Source: Isochrysis galbana (lineage: Eukaryota; Haptophyta; Isochrysidales; Isochrysidaceae). From it: DNA of 64,000 nt. Shown here piece after piece: positions 10,394 to 20,395 of the stretch. Made by a program: the position numbers and the translations under genes. The stretch covers positions 8,106,550 to 8,170,549 of the forward strand of contig CM030931.1 of the NCBI GenBank assembly GCA_018136815.1, given 5' to 3'. Below the pieces are notes generated by a model, which saw only the letters and a list, made by a program, of their open reading frames with translations, searched no databases and was not told the DNA's origin. How positions within the stretch are numbered: position 1 is the stretch's first letter; each line of letters opens with the position of its first letter.

Positions 10394-12712
10394 ATGCCCC
10401 AGCGGCTGAGGGGAGGCGATGCCCGGACCACGCCCGGCCTGATACAGTCGCCCCTCCCGGTCACTCACACTCACTTCGTCTTCGCTCCCCATGGCGGCAT
10501 GCAGGTGCTCGCCCGTCTCGCACTGTGCGACTTGCGGCTCGAGTCGACCGCCTCCGTCGTGGAGATGCGCTTTGTGAGCTGGACCGCCTCCGACCCGAGC
10601 GACGCGCGTGTCACGGGCCCCGCACTCCGCGCAGGCTCTATCGTCGCCGCGGCGTCCAACCTGGGTGCGCCCAAGGCGGAACCGGCTCGCTCATCGTCGA
10701 TGCAAATGATCCGGGGGCAGTGCACGGCGACGTCCGTGGCGCCCGCCTTTACAGGCCAGACGCCGCCGAGCTGCGGCGTCGCCATCAACCCTGCGCTACT
10801 AGATTGGATGCACTTCTGCCGCCATTACCGGCGACTGCCCACCGACGAGGCGTGGGGCCCAAGCAGGCTAATGGCAGGCTCGTCTCATGCGGACGAGCTT
10901 TCGGAGGGGGAGCCACCTCATGATCGCCGGTCGAAGGACTCCAACTCGCAAGGGAAGGTGGAGGCCGATGCGACGGATGCGTCGCCAGCGGTGCACCGAG
11001 CAATCCGCACGGCACTCTCCGAGCTCGCCAGCCAGGCGGGCGCCGACGCGCCACTGGTGGTGATTGGTCACTCGGTGGGCGCAGTGCCCGCCGTACTGCA
11101 TGTCCTAACTTTGCAGCGCAAGGCGAATCGCGCGCGGCGGTCCAACATGGCATCGCAGTGGGAGCTGAGGATGCAGGAGCAATCAGAGGGAGAAGGCAAG
11201 CGGCCTCCCAGTCGGGACAGGTCACACGGGCACGCGGACGGCGCATCCCGGGCACTAAGTCCCCTTGAGAAAGGGCAGACGATATGCTCGCTCTTCTCGA
11301 TCGGTTGTCCGCTGCCCCTATACCTGGCGCAGTTGTACCCTCCGCAGCCGCTGCAGCCAGTTCACTCGTCACACCAACCTTCCTCGTCGCCAAACGCTCC
11401 GACTGCAGAGGAGCGCGCATCGTTCTCTCCCCTGAGAAGGTCGTCCTCCAACCTACTTTCGTTGCGCCTTCCTCCGCCGCACCTGGTGGACTCGGTCCCA
11501 GGCCTCGGCCGATGCCCCGCCGGCGTGCTTGGTTGGTTCAACTTGTACCACCCCGCCGACCCGCTCGGCTTCCCACTTGCGCCGTGTTTCGACCGGTCGT
11601 CGAACAGGCCGGCCGTCTCGCGGCCATTCGAACACGATGCCACTCCTTCCGCCGCCCCTTCTGCAGTACCACCCCTACCTTCACCGCCGGAAGGCGCAGT
11701 CTCCGCGCCTCTAGAGGCCAACGTCGCGCTGGCCCATTCTTCGGCGCTAGCTTCCGTGACCGCTTCCATCTCGGTGTCGAGCTGGTTCCGCACTAACCGC
11801 GTGACGCCACCTTGGCCGCTGCGCACCTCTTCCCACATGTCCTTGAGTGACGCCATCCTGCCTGGAGGTGTGCATGACATTCCAGTGCGCTTTCACAGCC
11901 GGGGCGTCTCGCAGGCGCCCCAGGGTGGGGCGGCCCCAGGCGGTCCAGCTCACTATGCGACGGGCCAGTCCACGCCAGCATACGCTCGCCTGGCCGATGC
12001 TATGGACTATCTCCTGCGACCGGGCTCGCGTGACGTCCTCTCTCCCATCGCCTACACCCTTGTCCACATCTGGCTGGCGTATAACCCGCATCTGTCAGAG
12101 GCACTTGACACGGCGCCACTAGAGGCGCATAGAGAGCACCGGTCACTCATTCGGGCGCAAGTGGGCAAGCAGATGGGCCGCCATGCGGCCGCTGCAGCTT
12201 CCGCAGCCTCACGCACGACCCAACGAATGCATGCGGCGGCCAGCCATTATAAGGCAGTCCGCCGAGGCGCCGCTGCTAGCGAGAAGCCTCAGGTGGGCGA
12301 GCTGCGGCGATCCGAAGGCAAGTGGTTATCGGGTCGTGCCGACTGTGGGACAGCCACTTCCAGCCGGCGGGCCTCAGCAGGCTCAAGCGCCGGTGTAGAC
12401 GGAACCGAGGTCGCCGCGAAGCTGCCCAACGAGGACGACATTGACCCGGAGCTGTCGGTGGGGACGCCGTGCCGTGCCACGGTATCGGAGGATAGCCGGC
12501 GCACGCGTGTGGCAGGCGCCGCCGAGGTGGCAGAGAAGGCGGCCGTTGCAGCGGGAGGGAGAGCGCGCGCAGCGGCGCGAGCGGCAGGGTCCGCCACCAT
12601 GCGCTCCATACGCACGCTCGATGCTGAGCTCCAGAAGGTTGGCGGACTCGCTCGCAAAGCGAGCTTCGGGCGCCGGGCGAAGCCACCTCCTCCACCGCCG
12701 CCGCGAGGATGA
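10394..12712 (+). CDS. Alpha/beta-hydrolase (lipase-like) protein
   Basis: 772 codons from the ATG at 10394; the frame is open upstream, and an AG acceptor at 10502-10503 would allow a spliced N-terminus, so the start is uncertain. A nucleophile elbow PLVVIGHSVGAVPAVLHVL places the catalytic Ser in GHSVG at about residue 227. Downstream SLFSIGCPLPLYLAQLYP and GWFNLYHPADPLGFPLAP follow the same order as in bacterial and eukaryotic lipase-like hydrolases, where the Asp of the second motif is the acid; a candidate His lies in GGPAHYATG. Long Ser/Pro-rich inserts interrupt the fold. The last ~200 residues are Ala/Arg-rich, ending in a Pro run. Substrate unknown; likely acts on lipids or esters. 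It starts 1.4 kb beyond the right arm of the inverted-repeat element. Confidence 0.7.
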   Translation: MPQRLRGGDARTTPGLIQSPLPVTHTHFVFAPHGGMQVLARLALCDLRLESTASVVEMRFVSWTASDPSDARVTGPALRAGSIVAAASNLGAPKAEPARSSSMQMIRGQCTATSVAPAFTGQTPPSCGVAINPALLDWMHFCRHYRRLPTDEAWGPSRLMAGSSHADELSEGEPPHDRRSKDSNSQGKVEADATDASPAVHRAIRTALSELASQAGADAPLVVIGHSVGAVPAVLHVLTLQRKANRARRSNMASQWELRMQEQSEGEGKRPPSRDRSHGHADGASRALSPLEKGQTICSLFSIGCPLPLYLAQLYPPQPLQPVHSSHQPSSSPNAPTAEERASFSPLRRSSSNLLSLRLPPPHLVDSVPGLGRCPAGVLGWFNLYHPADPLGFPLAPCFDRSSNRPAVSRPFEHDATPSAAPSAVPPLPSPPEGAVSAPLEANVALAHSSALASVTASISVSSWFRTNRVTPPWPLRTSSHMSLSDAILPGGVHDIPVRFHSRGVSQAPQGGAAPGGPAHYATGQSTPAYARLADAMDYLLRPGSRDVLSPIAYTLVHIWLAYNPHLSEALDTAPLEAHREHRSLIRAQVGKQMGRHAAAAASAASRTTQRMHAAASHYKAVRRGAAASEKPQVGELRRSEGKWLSGRADCGTATSSRRASAGSSAGVDGTEVAAKLPNEDDIDPELSVGTPCRATVSEDSRRTRVAGAAEVAEKAAVAAGGRARAAARAAGSATMRSIRTLDAELQKVGGLARKASFGRRAKPPPPPPPRG

Positions 12713-13234
12713 CAGGCAACCTGCGACAACCTCGGACTATGTCGCCCGCCGCTTTGATGTGCCAACCACTCCCGCGGCGTCAAGCCTTATTCCAGCTTTG
12801 CCATCAACATGACATGCGCTGTCCTCATGCCAACTCGTACTAGTATCGCCCTACCATCCAGCGTTGTCCTCATGCCAACTCATACCAGTATCGCCCCACC
12901 ATTCACTATCACCGTTGATTGCTTTGCTCTGTGCACTCCTTGGTTGGCGAGACGTACCACCCTCGCGCCTATACTCGCTCTCTCTTGCTCTCCGCACGTC
13001 GAAGATACTACAAAGGAATAGAGACCGCGGCGCAAGCAGCCAATGCCCGAGCGGCGCGTAGGTGCATCGATCCATGACGCGCACTCTAGGGACGTGCTGC
13101 CAAGCAGACGTGTTTGGGCGATACATCTCATCTCTCCTACCACGTGCGATGTACATTGATGCGCTATGGCGGAAGCTATTGCTGCTTTTGATATATTTGC
13201 TGCTGATGTGTTATGTGTTCATGTCTTACTGCAA
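12713..13234. other. Gene-free stretch
   Basis: Contains a degenerate tandem pair (CCTCATGCCAACTC[GA]TAC[TC]AGTATCGCCC at about 12825 and 12869). Otherwise nothing recognised. Confidence 0.4.
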
Positions 13235-14199
13235 AAGCTAAGTTAGCGCCGTTGATGCAACTAACTTTATAGTTGGTTGCCATGGAGCGCGCCGCCGCTC
13301 CCCTCCTCTCCTTCGGGTCCCCCGCCGAGGGCGGCCCCCCAGCCCCCATGGAGCAGTCGCTGGCGAAGCGGCCGCGCCCGCCATCAGAGGCCGAGCAGGT
13401 GCGTGCGACCCCGGTCGCGCCACACGGCCCGTGGCCCCGGCCACACCACCCATGGCAGCCATGCTGGCCCCCCCCATGGGGGACAGCTGGCTGCAGAAAC
13501 CAGCAGAACATGAACAGGCCCACAGGGCCACCCCTCCATTGGGCATGCCTTATGGCAGAGGCCCCTCCCGCCCTGGCGACGGCCGCGCTGCCACGGCAGC
13601 GTGACCCGAGACCAGGCGGCCCTTATGGGCACAACCACTTGACAAGACAACTCAAAAACACGCACAACACACAACTCTGGAACCCCAGAGCAGGCCAGGC
13701 AACCTCGGCACTCACCACCCCACCCCACAGCCTACCACCCCACATTCCTCAGCAGCCTCCCTACAAGCCACGACCGACCCTAGCCCTACTCATCCTTGGC
13801 ACGCAGGACCCAGACCAAGAGGAAGACGACCAAATGACAGACTCAGACGCCAGTTTCGACCTTTCATTCCACCAGGAAGGGGACCTCGTACTCAACGAAA
13901 TGGCGGTCTATGCCGCCATCGTTGAACTACTCCTTGAGCTCGAGGGCGTGGACCCCGAGCCAGACTTTTGGGCCCGCTCGAACAGGGGCCCCTGGCACAT
14001 CGCAATCAATGAAGATTGCGCGCAACAATTCCAGGCAAAGTACGGTGAGCACACGAACATCCGCATTCAAGGTACAGACATAGCCGTTCGCACCAAGATT
14101 GAATCGATCGACGAAAAGATTAACAAAAAGGGCACCTCGTCCCGCAAGGCGCTGTACGACGCACTGCAAGATGTAGACACCACCCACTGGCTCATGTAA
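13235..14199 (+). mobile_element. Retroelement-like ORF, dispersed repeat family C
   Basis: 308-codon frame, ATG at 13281 (MERAAAPLLSFG...). Its first ~130 codons recur at 51886-52310 (MERAGATPLSFG...), also preceded by the same hairpin, which shows a dispersed element. N-terminal half Pro-rich; C-terminal half acidic, then mixed charge, ending HWLM. I see no zinc knuckle, RT or nuclease motif, so it may be an ORF1/gag-type protein of an unknown element. The sequence around its stop codon (GGCTCATGTAACTTTAAAGT) is the start of the tandem repeats that follow, so the repeats are copies of its 3' end. Confidence 0.55.
13250..13271. repeat. Hairpin at 5' edge of family C element
   Basis: CAACTAACT-TTAT-AGTTGGTTG: nine-base stem with one G.T pair and TTAT loop, 9 bp before the ATG. 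The other family C copy has CAACTAAGTTTATACTTGG at the same place. Confidence 0.75.
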
Positions 14200-14940
14200 C
14201 TTTAAAGTTAGTATTGGGGCTGGAGGGTCCGACAAACTCTTTTCTGGCAAGAGGTCGTGCGTGCACCCAACCGAGTGTTCGTCGTTCGTGTTGGCATCAC
14301 CTCCTCGCCCCAAAAGTTTTTTGGAGGTCGATCGGCGGTGCACACGCGCGCGCCGCCCAGAGGACACCGCCCAAAACTGACAAGCGCCGACAGCACCCGC
14401 TAGCTCATGTGAGTTTAAAGTTATTATTGGGACAGGAGGGTCTGACAAACTCTTTTCTGGCCAGAGGTCGTGCGTGAACACCACCGAGTGTTCGTCGTGT
14501 TGGCATCACCTCCTCGCTCCAAAAGTTTTTTGGAGGCCGAAAGACACCGCCCGAAACTGACAAGTGCCGACACCACCCACGCGCTCGTGTGAGTTTAAAG
14601 TTAGTATTGGGGCTGGAGGGTCTGACAAACTCTTTTCTGGCCAGAGGTCGTGCGTGCACCCAACCGAGTGTTCGTCGTGTTGGCATCACCTCCTCGCTCC
14701 CAAAGTTTTTTGAAGGTCAATCGGCGGTGCACGCGCGTGCGCCGCATAAAGGACACCGCCCAAAACTGACAAGCGTCGACAGCACCCGCTAGCTCATGTG
14801 AGTTTAACGTTAACAAGGGGGCAGGGGGGTCCGACAAACTCTTTTCTGGCCAGAGGTCGTGCGTGCACACCACCGAGTGTTCGTCGTGTTGGCATCACCT
14901 CCTCGCTCCAAAAGTTTTTTGGAGGCCGATCGGCGGTGCA
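14187..14940 (+). repeat. Four tandem repeats of 180-212 bp (3' end of family C)
   Basis: Units recognised by GACAAACTCTTTTCTGGC at 14231, 14443, 14623 and 14833. Each starts with a short palindrome around TAACTTTAAAGTTA (variants GAGTTTAAAGTTA, GTTTAACGTTAAC), then a G-rich stretch, the shared core, TGTTCGTCGT...GGCATCACCTCCTCGC and AAAAGTTTTTTGGAGG. Unit length varies because the part after the core is shortened in the second unit. The last unit runs straight into a Ty3/gypsy fragment. Confidence 0.85.
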
Positions 14941-16007
14941 CGCGCGCTCGGCCGCGACAGACAAACTGGCCCTGCGTCTTCGCGACGCGGCGCGGCGACG
15001 TCGAGATGCTTCGGTACCTCAAGAAAGCTATCTCCGAAGAGCCGGTCCTCGCCCCTCCTCGAGAAGACCGCCCGTTCATTGTCAAGACCGATGGCGCTAG
15101 TAAACTCGGCATAGCCGGCATCCTAGCCCAAAGGGACGACGAGGGACGCGAGCGCGTGGTCGCATATTACGGCCGTAGCCTGAGCCCCGCGGAACGCCAC
15201 TGGACTGTTACAGAGATTGAGCTTTTGGCCGCGTTAGAATCCATTCGGAATTGGAAACCCTACTTGTGGGGCCGCCATTTCACCCTCGTCGTCGATCATT
15301 CCGCGCTACGATGGCTCCACACGATGAAGGACCAAGTGGCCGGCGGCCCAGCCTCGCGGCTTATGCGTTGGGTCTTGAAGCTAGCGGAGTACCGCTTCGA
15401 TGTGATTCATAAACCAGGTGTTACCCATTGGGACACCGACGGCTTATCTCGCCTAGTAGCGCTCGAGCCGGAACATGATCCATCTCCTTCCCCCTCAGAG
15501 ACCGGCGCCGATGTTGTCGCGGCTATTGCCCCTCCTCCTCTCACGGCCCGCCGCCAGCTAGCTCGTGAGCGTCAGGACCGCCAGTCCCCCCCCTCCGCGC
15601 GCCGAGACGGCGGCCCTTCCCCCCTCCGCGCGCCGAGACGGCGGTCCTTTCCCCCCCCTCCGCAGATTTCCTTCCCCTCCTCCGCCGCTTCCCCCCCCTC
15701 CGCGCGCCGAGACGGCGGCTCTCTTCCGCGTCCGCGCGTTGAGGCGCCGTCTTCTCTTCCCTCAACCCCCGCGCGAAAGTCCCCCAGCGCGTCCCTCAGC
15801 GTTCCCCAGCGTCCCTCAGCGTCTCCCAGTGTCTCTCAGCGCCCCCCCCCTGTCCGTCAGCGATGTCCCGCAGCGCGTCTTGCAGCGTCCTTCAGTGTCC
15901 TTCTGCGTCCTTCAGCGCTGTCCCGCAGCGCTTCCTTCAGCGTCCTTCGGCGCTGCCTCGCGAGACTCGAGGCAGGACTCGCGAGGGCACTGGATTTTAC
16001 TCTGTAG
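14941..16007 (+). mobile_element. Ty3/gypsy pol fragment (RNase H domain)
   Basis: The frame picks up coding sequence right after the tandem repeats. VLAPPREDRPFIVKTDGASK supplies the first catalytic Asp, TEIELLAALESIRNWKPYLWG the Glu, VVDHSALRWL the next Asp, followed by the linker HKPGVTHWDTDGLSRL typical of Ty3/gypsy RNase H. The reverse-transcriptase fingers and palm are absent upstream and there is no integrase; from about 15540 the frame becomes Ser/Pro/Arg low complexity made of degenerate repeats of CCCTCCGCGCGCCGAGACGG and CAGCGTCCTTCAGCGT. A broken, non-functional fragment. Confidence 0.85.
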
Positions 16008-16362
16008 TCCGAGCCGGAGTCCGAATTGTGTTTTGACCCCGAGCCCTCGTTCTCTCGCTCTCTCTCTCTCTCTCTCCTCTTTTTCTGGTGGGCACTCCTG
16101 AATCTGCTCACCAGAGGGGGTTCGTTTGACGTATGTTTCCAGCCTGTTACCGTGAATGTTTGAGTGCAGAGTGTTGGTTTGTGTGGTTTTACCCTTTGTG
16201 TCGCCTGTTGGTGACCTGCAGCCCCTGAGTACCCCCAAGCCCCGAGCCTTCCGAGTCGTCCTTTCGAGTCTACGAGTCCCTACGAGTCCCAAGTAAGCGG
16301 TAGCTGCTCGCCGCGCCCTTTCTTACATCCTCCGTCCCTCCGATTCGCGTTCCGTGCCACTC
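16008..16362 (+). repeat. Probable LTR/leader of family B retroelement
   Basis: 16208-16362 matches the reverse complement of 60660-60815 (AGCCCCTGAGTACC...CGAGTCTACGAGTCCCTACG...CGATTCGCGTT). It sits directly in front of the family B ATG. 16055-16078 is a CT repeat. LTR borders were not found. Confidence 0.5.
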
Positions 16363-16510
16363 TCCCGTCCATTCCACATATGCCCGTCATTTGCCCTCCC
16401 CGTCCTCCCGATGAGCCCGTTCCGGGCTCCCCGGACGAACCGTGCGCCGCGCTAGCCGCCGGTGCGCCCTCGCGGCTCGTTTCCAAAGAGGAAACGAACT
16501 TCGCTCCGAC
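16363..16510 (+). repeat. Family B gag-like start, truncated
   Basis: ATG at 16380, nearly identical to 2994-3140. Ends abruptly after CTTCGCTCCGAC where family A begins in inverse orientation. Confidence 0.7.
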
Positions 16511-17105
16511 ATCGTCCTGGCCCCTCGTGGCCAGCCCATCGCTCCAACCCCCCCTCCCCCCCTGTTCGACAGGCAGACAGGTGCAGACTGGGGGGCCCCA
16601 GAGGCTCAGGAGCGCCAGCGAGGGAGAGGCAGGGGAGGCCAGGGCCCAGCCCCAGCCTCCTCTGCCCCCTAAGCTGGCCTCCAGGAGCCTCCAGGGGTCG
16701 CCAGCAAGCAGCTGCAGGCCTGGCGCAGGCACGCCATCGCGCGTGCCGCAGGAGAGAGGAGAGGGAGCGCGGAGAAGGGGGTGGGCGGAGCGAGAGCTCC
16801 GCCCACCGAAAAATATGTAAGTCCCGCACCTGTTTATAGGAGAAGTCGGAACTTAGGACGCCGCCAGCCCGGTAGTCGTAGGAGGAGAAGGGGAGAACGG
16901 ATCACCGGGGGGGGGGGCGCGGGCCACCGACCATATCTAAGCCCTTTCCCCCTATCCCCCTAGTAGTGCACGGGGGGAGTCGCCTGATGGCGGGGGGGGA
17001 AAGGGCCGGCGGAGTGGGGGTGTAGAAAGTTTTGCTGCGTGAGTAGAAAGTAGAGGGTCCACGGCCGCGTGTGCGGTGAGACTATTAAGAAATTAATTAA
17101 TTCCT
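16511..17105 (-). repeat. Dispersed repeat family A, copy 1
   Basis: The minus-strand equivalent of 22360-22930 and 62050-62640. It runs from the block GGTTGGAGCGATGGGCTGGC through a GC-rich body to TACACCCCC, CCCTCTACTTTCTACTCACG and an AT-rich end (TTAATTAATTTCTTAATAGTC on the minus strand). It lacks the outer hairpin end found in copies 2 and 4, because it is joined to family B there. Confidence 0.75.
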
Positions 17106-17579
17106 GCACTCCTCTTCACCTTTGCCTTCCATTATTCAGGGTATGTCAATTACAACCAGCTCATGGAAGTTTCAAGAAGTTTTTTGTAGAAGAATTCGAT
17201 TAAACCTGGACGCTGGACGCACACCGCAGCACCACCACATTCACAAAGTGACCGCTGGCGCTTTTGTAATGACACAAACCCCCTCTCAGAAGCTCCGCGT
17301 ACCGCACAGGTGGTCTTGTGTTTCGTGGAAACGCCGCGCTCATGGTCATGGGCTACAGAAGGTGTTTCAGCTTTAATTAGTATTTTTGGCCCCTTTGTGT
17401 CTTGCCCCTGCTTCGTACGTGTGGGTAATGAAGCATGCACGTGCCGTGAACCCGTGCTGCTCGCCGCCTTGCAATCACCCACACTGTTGCACATTCCGCG
17501 GAACATTCCACTCCCTTCCAGCACTTCCATGGCACCTTCACGGACACAGCAACCTCGTCCTCTTCGTGATTTCACAGGG
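17106..17579. other. Gene-free stretch or unresolved upstream exons
   Basis: No convincing frame; precedes the orphan terminal exon at 17580 and may contain its intron. Confidence 0.35.
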
Positions 17580-17800
17580 CGGAGTCAGTGCCACTTTACC
17601 CCGACGTCGACTACGCGCTGCATGTGTACCAGATCCGCGTCGGCCCGCACGTCCGCTCCGGCGCTCCCCTCGTCGAAGCTGTCGAGAAGGAGACTAGCGG
17701 CCTCCCACAGGCCATTTTGGGTTCATACCCCATGCCACGCATCGCGAGCGTGACCAAGCGGGAGCGCGCATCCCTTTTGGGGGGGCTCGGATCCAAGTAG
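17580..17800 (+). CDS. Putative terminal exon of an unrecognised gene
   Basis: A good acceptor (GTGATTTCACAG) precedes a 3'-terminal frame containing PLYPDVDYALHVYQIRVGPH ... SYPMPRIASVTKRERASLL and ending in a TAG at 17798-17800. Codon character is good and the stop lies 38 bp from the convergent gene's stop. Upstream exons and function not identified. Confidence 0.4.
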
Positions 17801-17837
17801 CATCTTAAATGACGGATAACCGAATAATGTTTCTTTC

Positions 17838-19877
17838 CTATGCGCAGCATGCATCTGAGGAGGCTGAATCTTTGAGGAGCTCGTACTTACGAAATGCATC
17901 TTCTACTTCATGAAGCTCAAGGTCGTGAAAGTCATTGGGTTCGAGTTCAACTTTGAAGAGGATTGGGTCACCCTCCGTCTCATCGGCTGGTAACCATGCA
18001 ATCACCGGGGACACGTGAGTTTCCTTCTTCACCACGAGAACAAGCTGACGTCCAATAAAATCATGGCCAGAAGTGAGCCACTTTTCGCGCTTCACCGTTT
18101 CAAATTCTTCATTATCCAGGCGCATCCATATTTCAGAATGGTCTGCAAACGTGAGGAAGTGTTGCAGCATACCGGGTTCGCATGGATCTTCGGCTACATC
18201 CACCACTGTGGCATCATAGTATCCGGGCTCCTCATCAGGACCGCACCGAGAGGCGGGCCACCATAGCTTGATCACAGCGTTGAGGTAGTACAGGCGGTCC
18301 TTCAACCGAGATGCATCGAAGCCTACGGGAGGTCTGCAGCCGTTTTGCATGTCGAGGGAAGCTAAGTTGGTTAAGAAGCGCTCCACATCCTTCATACTAC
18401 GGAGCACTGGATGATTACCGTCGCAATGCGTGAAGGTGAGATCGCCACCTCGAGGCGAACCCCTCGACATACTTTGCCGCGGGCGCCAGTGCACTAGCCA
18501 TTCGGGAGCCCCAGGTACGGGCTTCTGCACCAAGAACGGCTGGCGCGCGCGCGAAAGCTCTCTCGCTACATCTTTGATTGCCGCCAACGTTCGAATATTT
18601 TGATCGGTGCTTGATGGCGATGTCACCTCTTGCCTTGGCGTCATAGCACCCGATTGCGAGGCAAAAGGGCTTTCGCATTCAGGATCTGTGGCGCTGAGGT
18701 GGTTCACTTCATCAGACACATCTGCCGTCATGATCGAACATCTATTTGACGGAACTTCCGAGCGTCTGAGTGGGCAAATTCGAGATAATGGTTGGCCAAA
18801 CATTGACAACAGAGCGTCTGACTCAAGAGTAGGCAAGGAGCCTCGATGCACCGCCTTGGCCGTCGCTGTCTGAGCAGCTTCCCGCCCAAGGGAATGCATC
18901 CATCGTTTCGCTGCGATCGAGGCAGACGAGCGCGAGGGTTTCGCTTGCGAAATCGGAAGAATCGAATCGGTTTGGCTGCGACATTCTTGGCGTGATGCAG
19001 AACTGTTGAATGATGGGCTTGGCTGATAAGAATGCGAGCCTTCATCTTCAAGGTCTGTATCGACATATTGTGTCATCTCATTGAAAGCTTCTGCTCGCAT
19101 GACAGCTGGCCGCCCACTTGGCATAAGCTGCGACTGTCGCGGTGAACTAGGTGTGGTTGCCGAAGCATCCAGCACGGGCAATTGCCTCGAAGACTCTCTA
19201 CTCGGCGAATTGCCAGGATGCGATGGTCTCAGAGCCGATGACTGGATCATTTCTTGCCCAAGACATTTTGTCCATTGCTTTGCTGCCATCGAAGCCGATG
19301 TGCGCGAAGGTTTTGCACGTGAAATTGGCAGCGGGAAGTCGGCACCGCAAGAGTTGGCAGCTTGCGGGCCATTGCGGCGTTCAAGACATTCTGGAACTCT
19401 ACTCGATGTGCGAGGCTGCAAGCGCTCTTTCTTTCGCCGCTTTGCCTCACGGAGCCTGGATTCCAAAGCTTCGATCTCCGCATCGTCCGGGTCGTCGTCA
19501 TCTGGATCCGATGTTTCGAGGCGCCGATCATCGGCGGATTCTTTGCTTGCGGAAGTCGTGAATGAAGTGCTCGTTGGCTGCGTGGTTTTGTCGCATCGAC
19601 CAGTATGTCGCTCGATGACCGTTCTCATACAGAGGATTTCATCCTCCTCTTCTTTGGAGGTTTCTCCACCTGCCTCCTTTGAGAGTGCCTTCTTGAGCTT
19701 CTTGTCGTTGGCGGCGAGCGCCTGATCAAAGGATTGCATCAGCCCCTGCGCACCAGTGGCGAAGCGTGGCAAGAGCTTGTGCGAGAATTGATGGACAGTG
19801 ACGCCGAGCGCGACACCACAGAGCAGAGGCTGTGCCCAGCCAGGCAGCTTGCTATGAGGCAGAGTGTCGTCCTCCAT
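17838..19877 (-). CDS. MBD-like plus Tudor-like chromatin-type protein
   Basis: Single-exon, 679 residues, ATG at 19877 and TAG stop. Residues 13-40 are hydrophobic; 120-150 hold an acidic run then a basic coiled-coil (ALESRLREAKRRKKERL). Residues ~183-400 are an imperfect internal duplication: LPISRAKPSRTSASMAAKQW (from 183) recurs as LPISQAKPSRSSASIAAKRW (from 307). Residues ~452-503 (PGAPEWLVHWRPR ... GGDLTFTHCDGNHPVLRSMKD) look like an MBD/TAM fold. Residues ~530-600 (VIKLWWPASR ... GYYDATVVDVAED ... HFLTFADHSEIWMRL) and ~607-665 look like two Tudor/agenet-type barrels. The order suggests a reader of modified DNA or histones. Domain calls are by eye. Convergent with the exon ending at 17800. 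Confidence 0.65.
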   Translation of the reverse strand: MEDDTLPHSKLPGWAQPLLCGVALGVTVHQFSHKLLPRFATGAQGLMQSFDQALAANDKKLKKALSKEAGGETSKEEEDEILCMRTVIERHTGRCDKTTQPTSTSFTTSASKESADDRRLETSDPDDDDPDDAEIEALESRLREAKRRKKERLQPRTSSRVPECLERRNGPQAANSCGADFPLPISRAKPSRTSASMAAKQWTKCLGQEMIQSSALRPSHPGNSPSRESSRQLPVLDASATTPSSPRQSQLMPSGRPAVMRAEAFNEMTQYVDTDLEDEGSHSYQPSPSFNSSASRQECRSQTDSILPISQAKPSRSSASIAAKRWMHSLGREAAQTATAKAVHRGSLPTLESDALLSMFGQPLSRICPLRRSEVPSNRCSIMTADVSDEVNHLSATDPECESPFASQSGAMTPRQEVTSPSSTDQNIRTLAAIKDVARELSRARQPFLVQKPVPGAPEWLVHWRPRQSMSRGSPRGGDLTFTHCDGNHPVLRSMKDVERFLTNLASLDMQNGCRPPVGFDASRLKDRLYYLNAVIKLWWPASRCGPDEEPGYYDATVVDVAEDPCEPGMLQHFLTFADHSEIWMRLDNEEFETVKREKWLTSGHDFIGRQLVLVVKKETHVSPVIAWLPADETEGDPILFKVELEPNDFHDLELHEVEDAFRKYELLKDSASSDACCA

Positions 19878-20076
19878 CGGCCCACGCGCACGGAAGACGT
19901 AGACTTCTCCCTCCCAACCGCTCTCCCGTCCCCCCCAACCCCCAGCTTGGCCGAGAGACTGGCCGTCGGCGACGACCCGAACGCCTCCGTCTGAAATCAG
20001 TCAAACAAGATTGCACCTCAAACTACGTAAACTCGTCCTTCCTTTGACCTCACTGTCGTGAGCATCGGCCCTCGGA
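19878..20076. promoter_or_regulatory. 5' flank of MBD/Tudor gene
   Basis: About 200 bp between the start codon and the CT tract; presumably contains the promoter. No TATA element recognised. Confidence 0.25.
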
Positions 20077-20274
20077 GGCTCAGCCTCTCTCTCCCTCTCC
20101 CTCTCCCTCTCTCCCTCTCTCTCTCTCTCTCTCCCTCTCTCTCTCTTTCTCCCTGTCTCTCTCTCTCCCTCTCTCTCTCTCCCCCCCCCCCCTCTCTCTC
20201 TCTCCCCATCTCTCTCTCTCTCCCTCCCTCTCTCCCTCCCTCTCTCTCTCCCTCCCTCTCTCTCTCCCTCCCCC

Positions 20275-20320
<46 letters not shown>

Positions 20321-20395
20321 CCCCCCCCCCCCCCCTCTCTCTCCCTCTCTCTCCCTCCCCCCCCCCCCCCCCCCCCGCCCCCCCTCTCTCTGCTC
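20077..20395. repeat. CT microsatellite with C runs
   Basis: About 320 bp of (CT)n interrupted by CCC and by C runs of 14-20 bases. Frames of Ser/Leu on one strand and Arg/Glu on the other are artefacts. Confidence 0.95.

Noticed and set aside
14187-14940. CRISPR-like array
   Set aside because: Units are 180-212 bp, without unique spacers, in a eukaryotic context.
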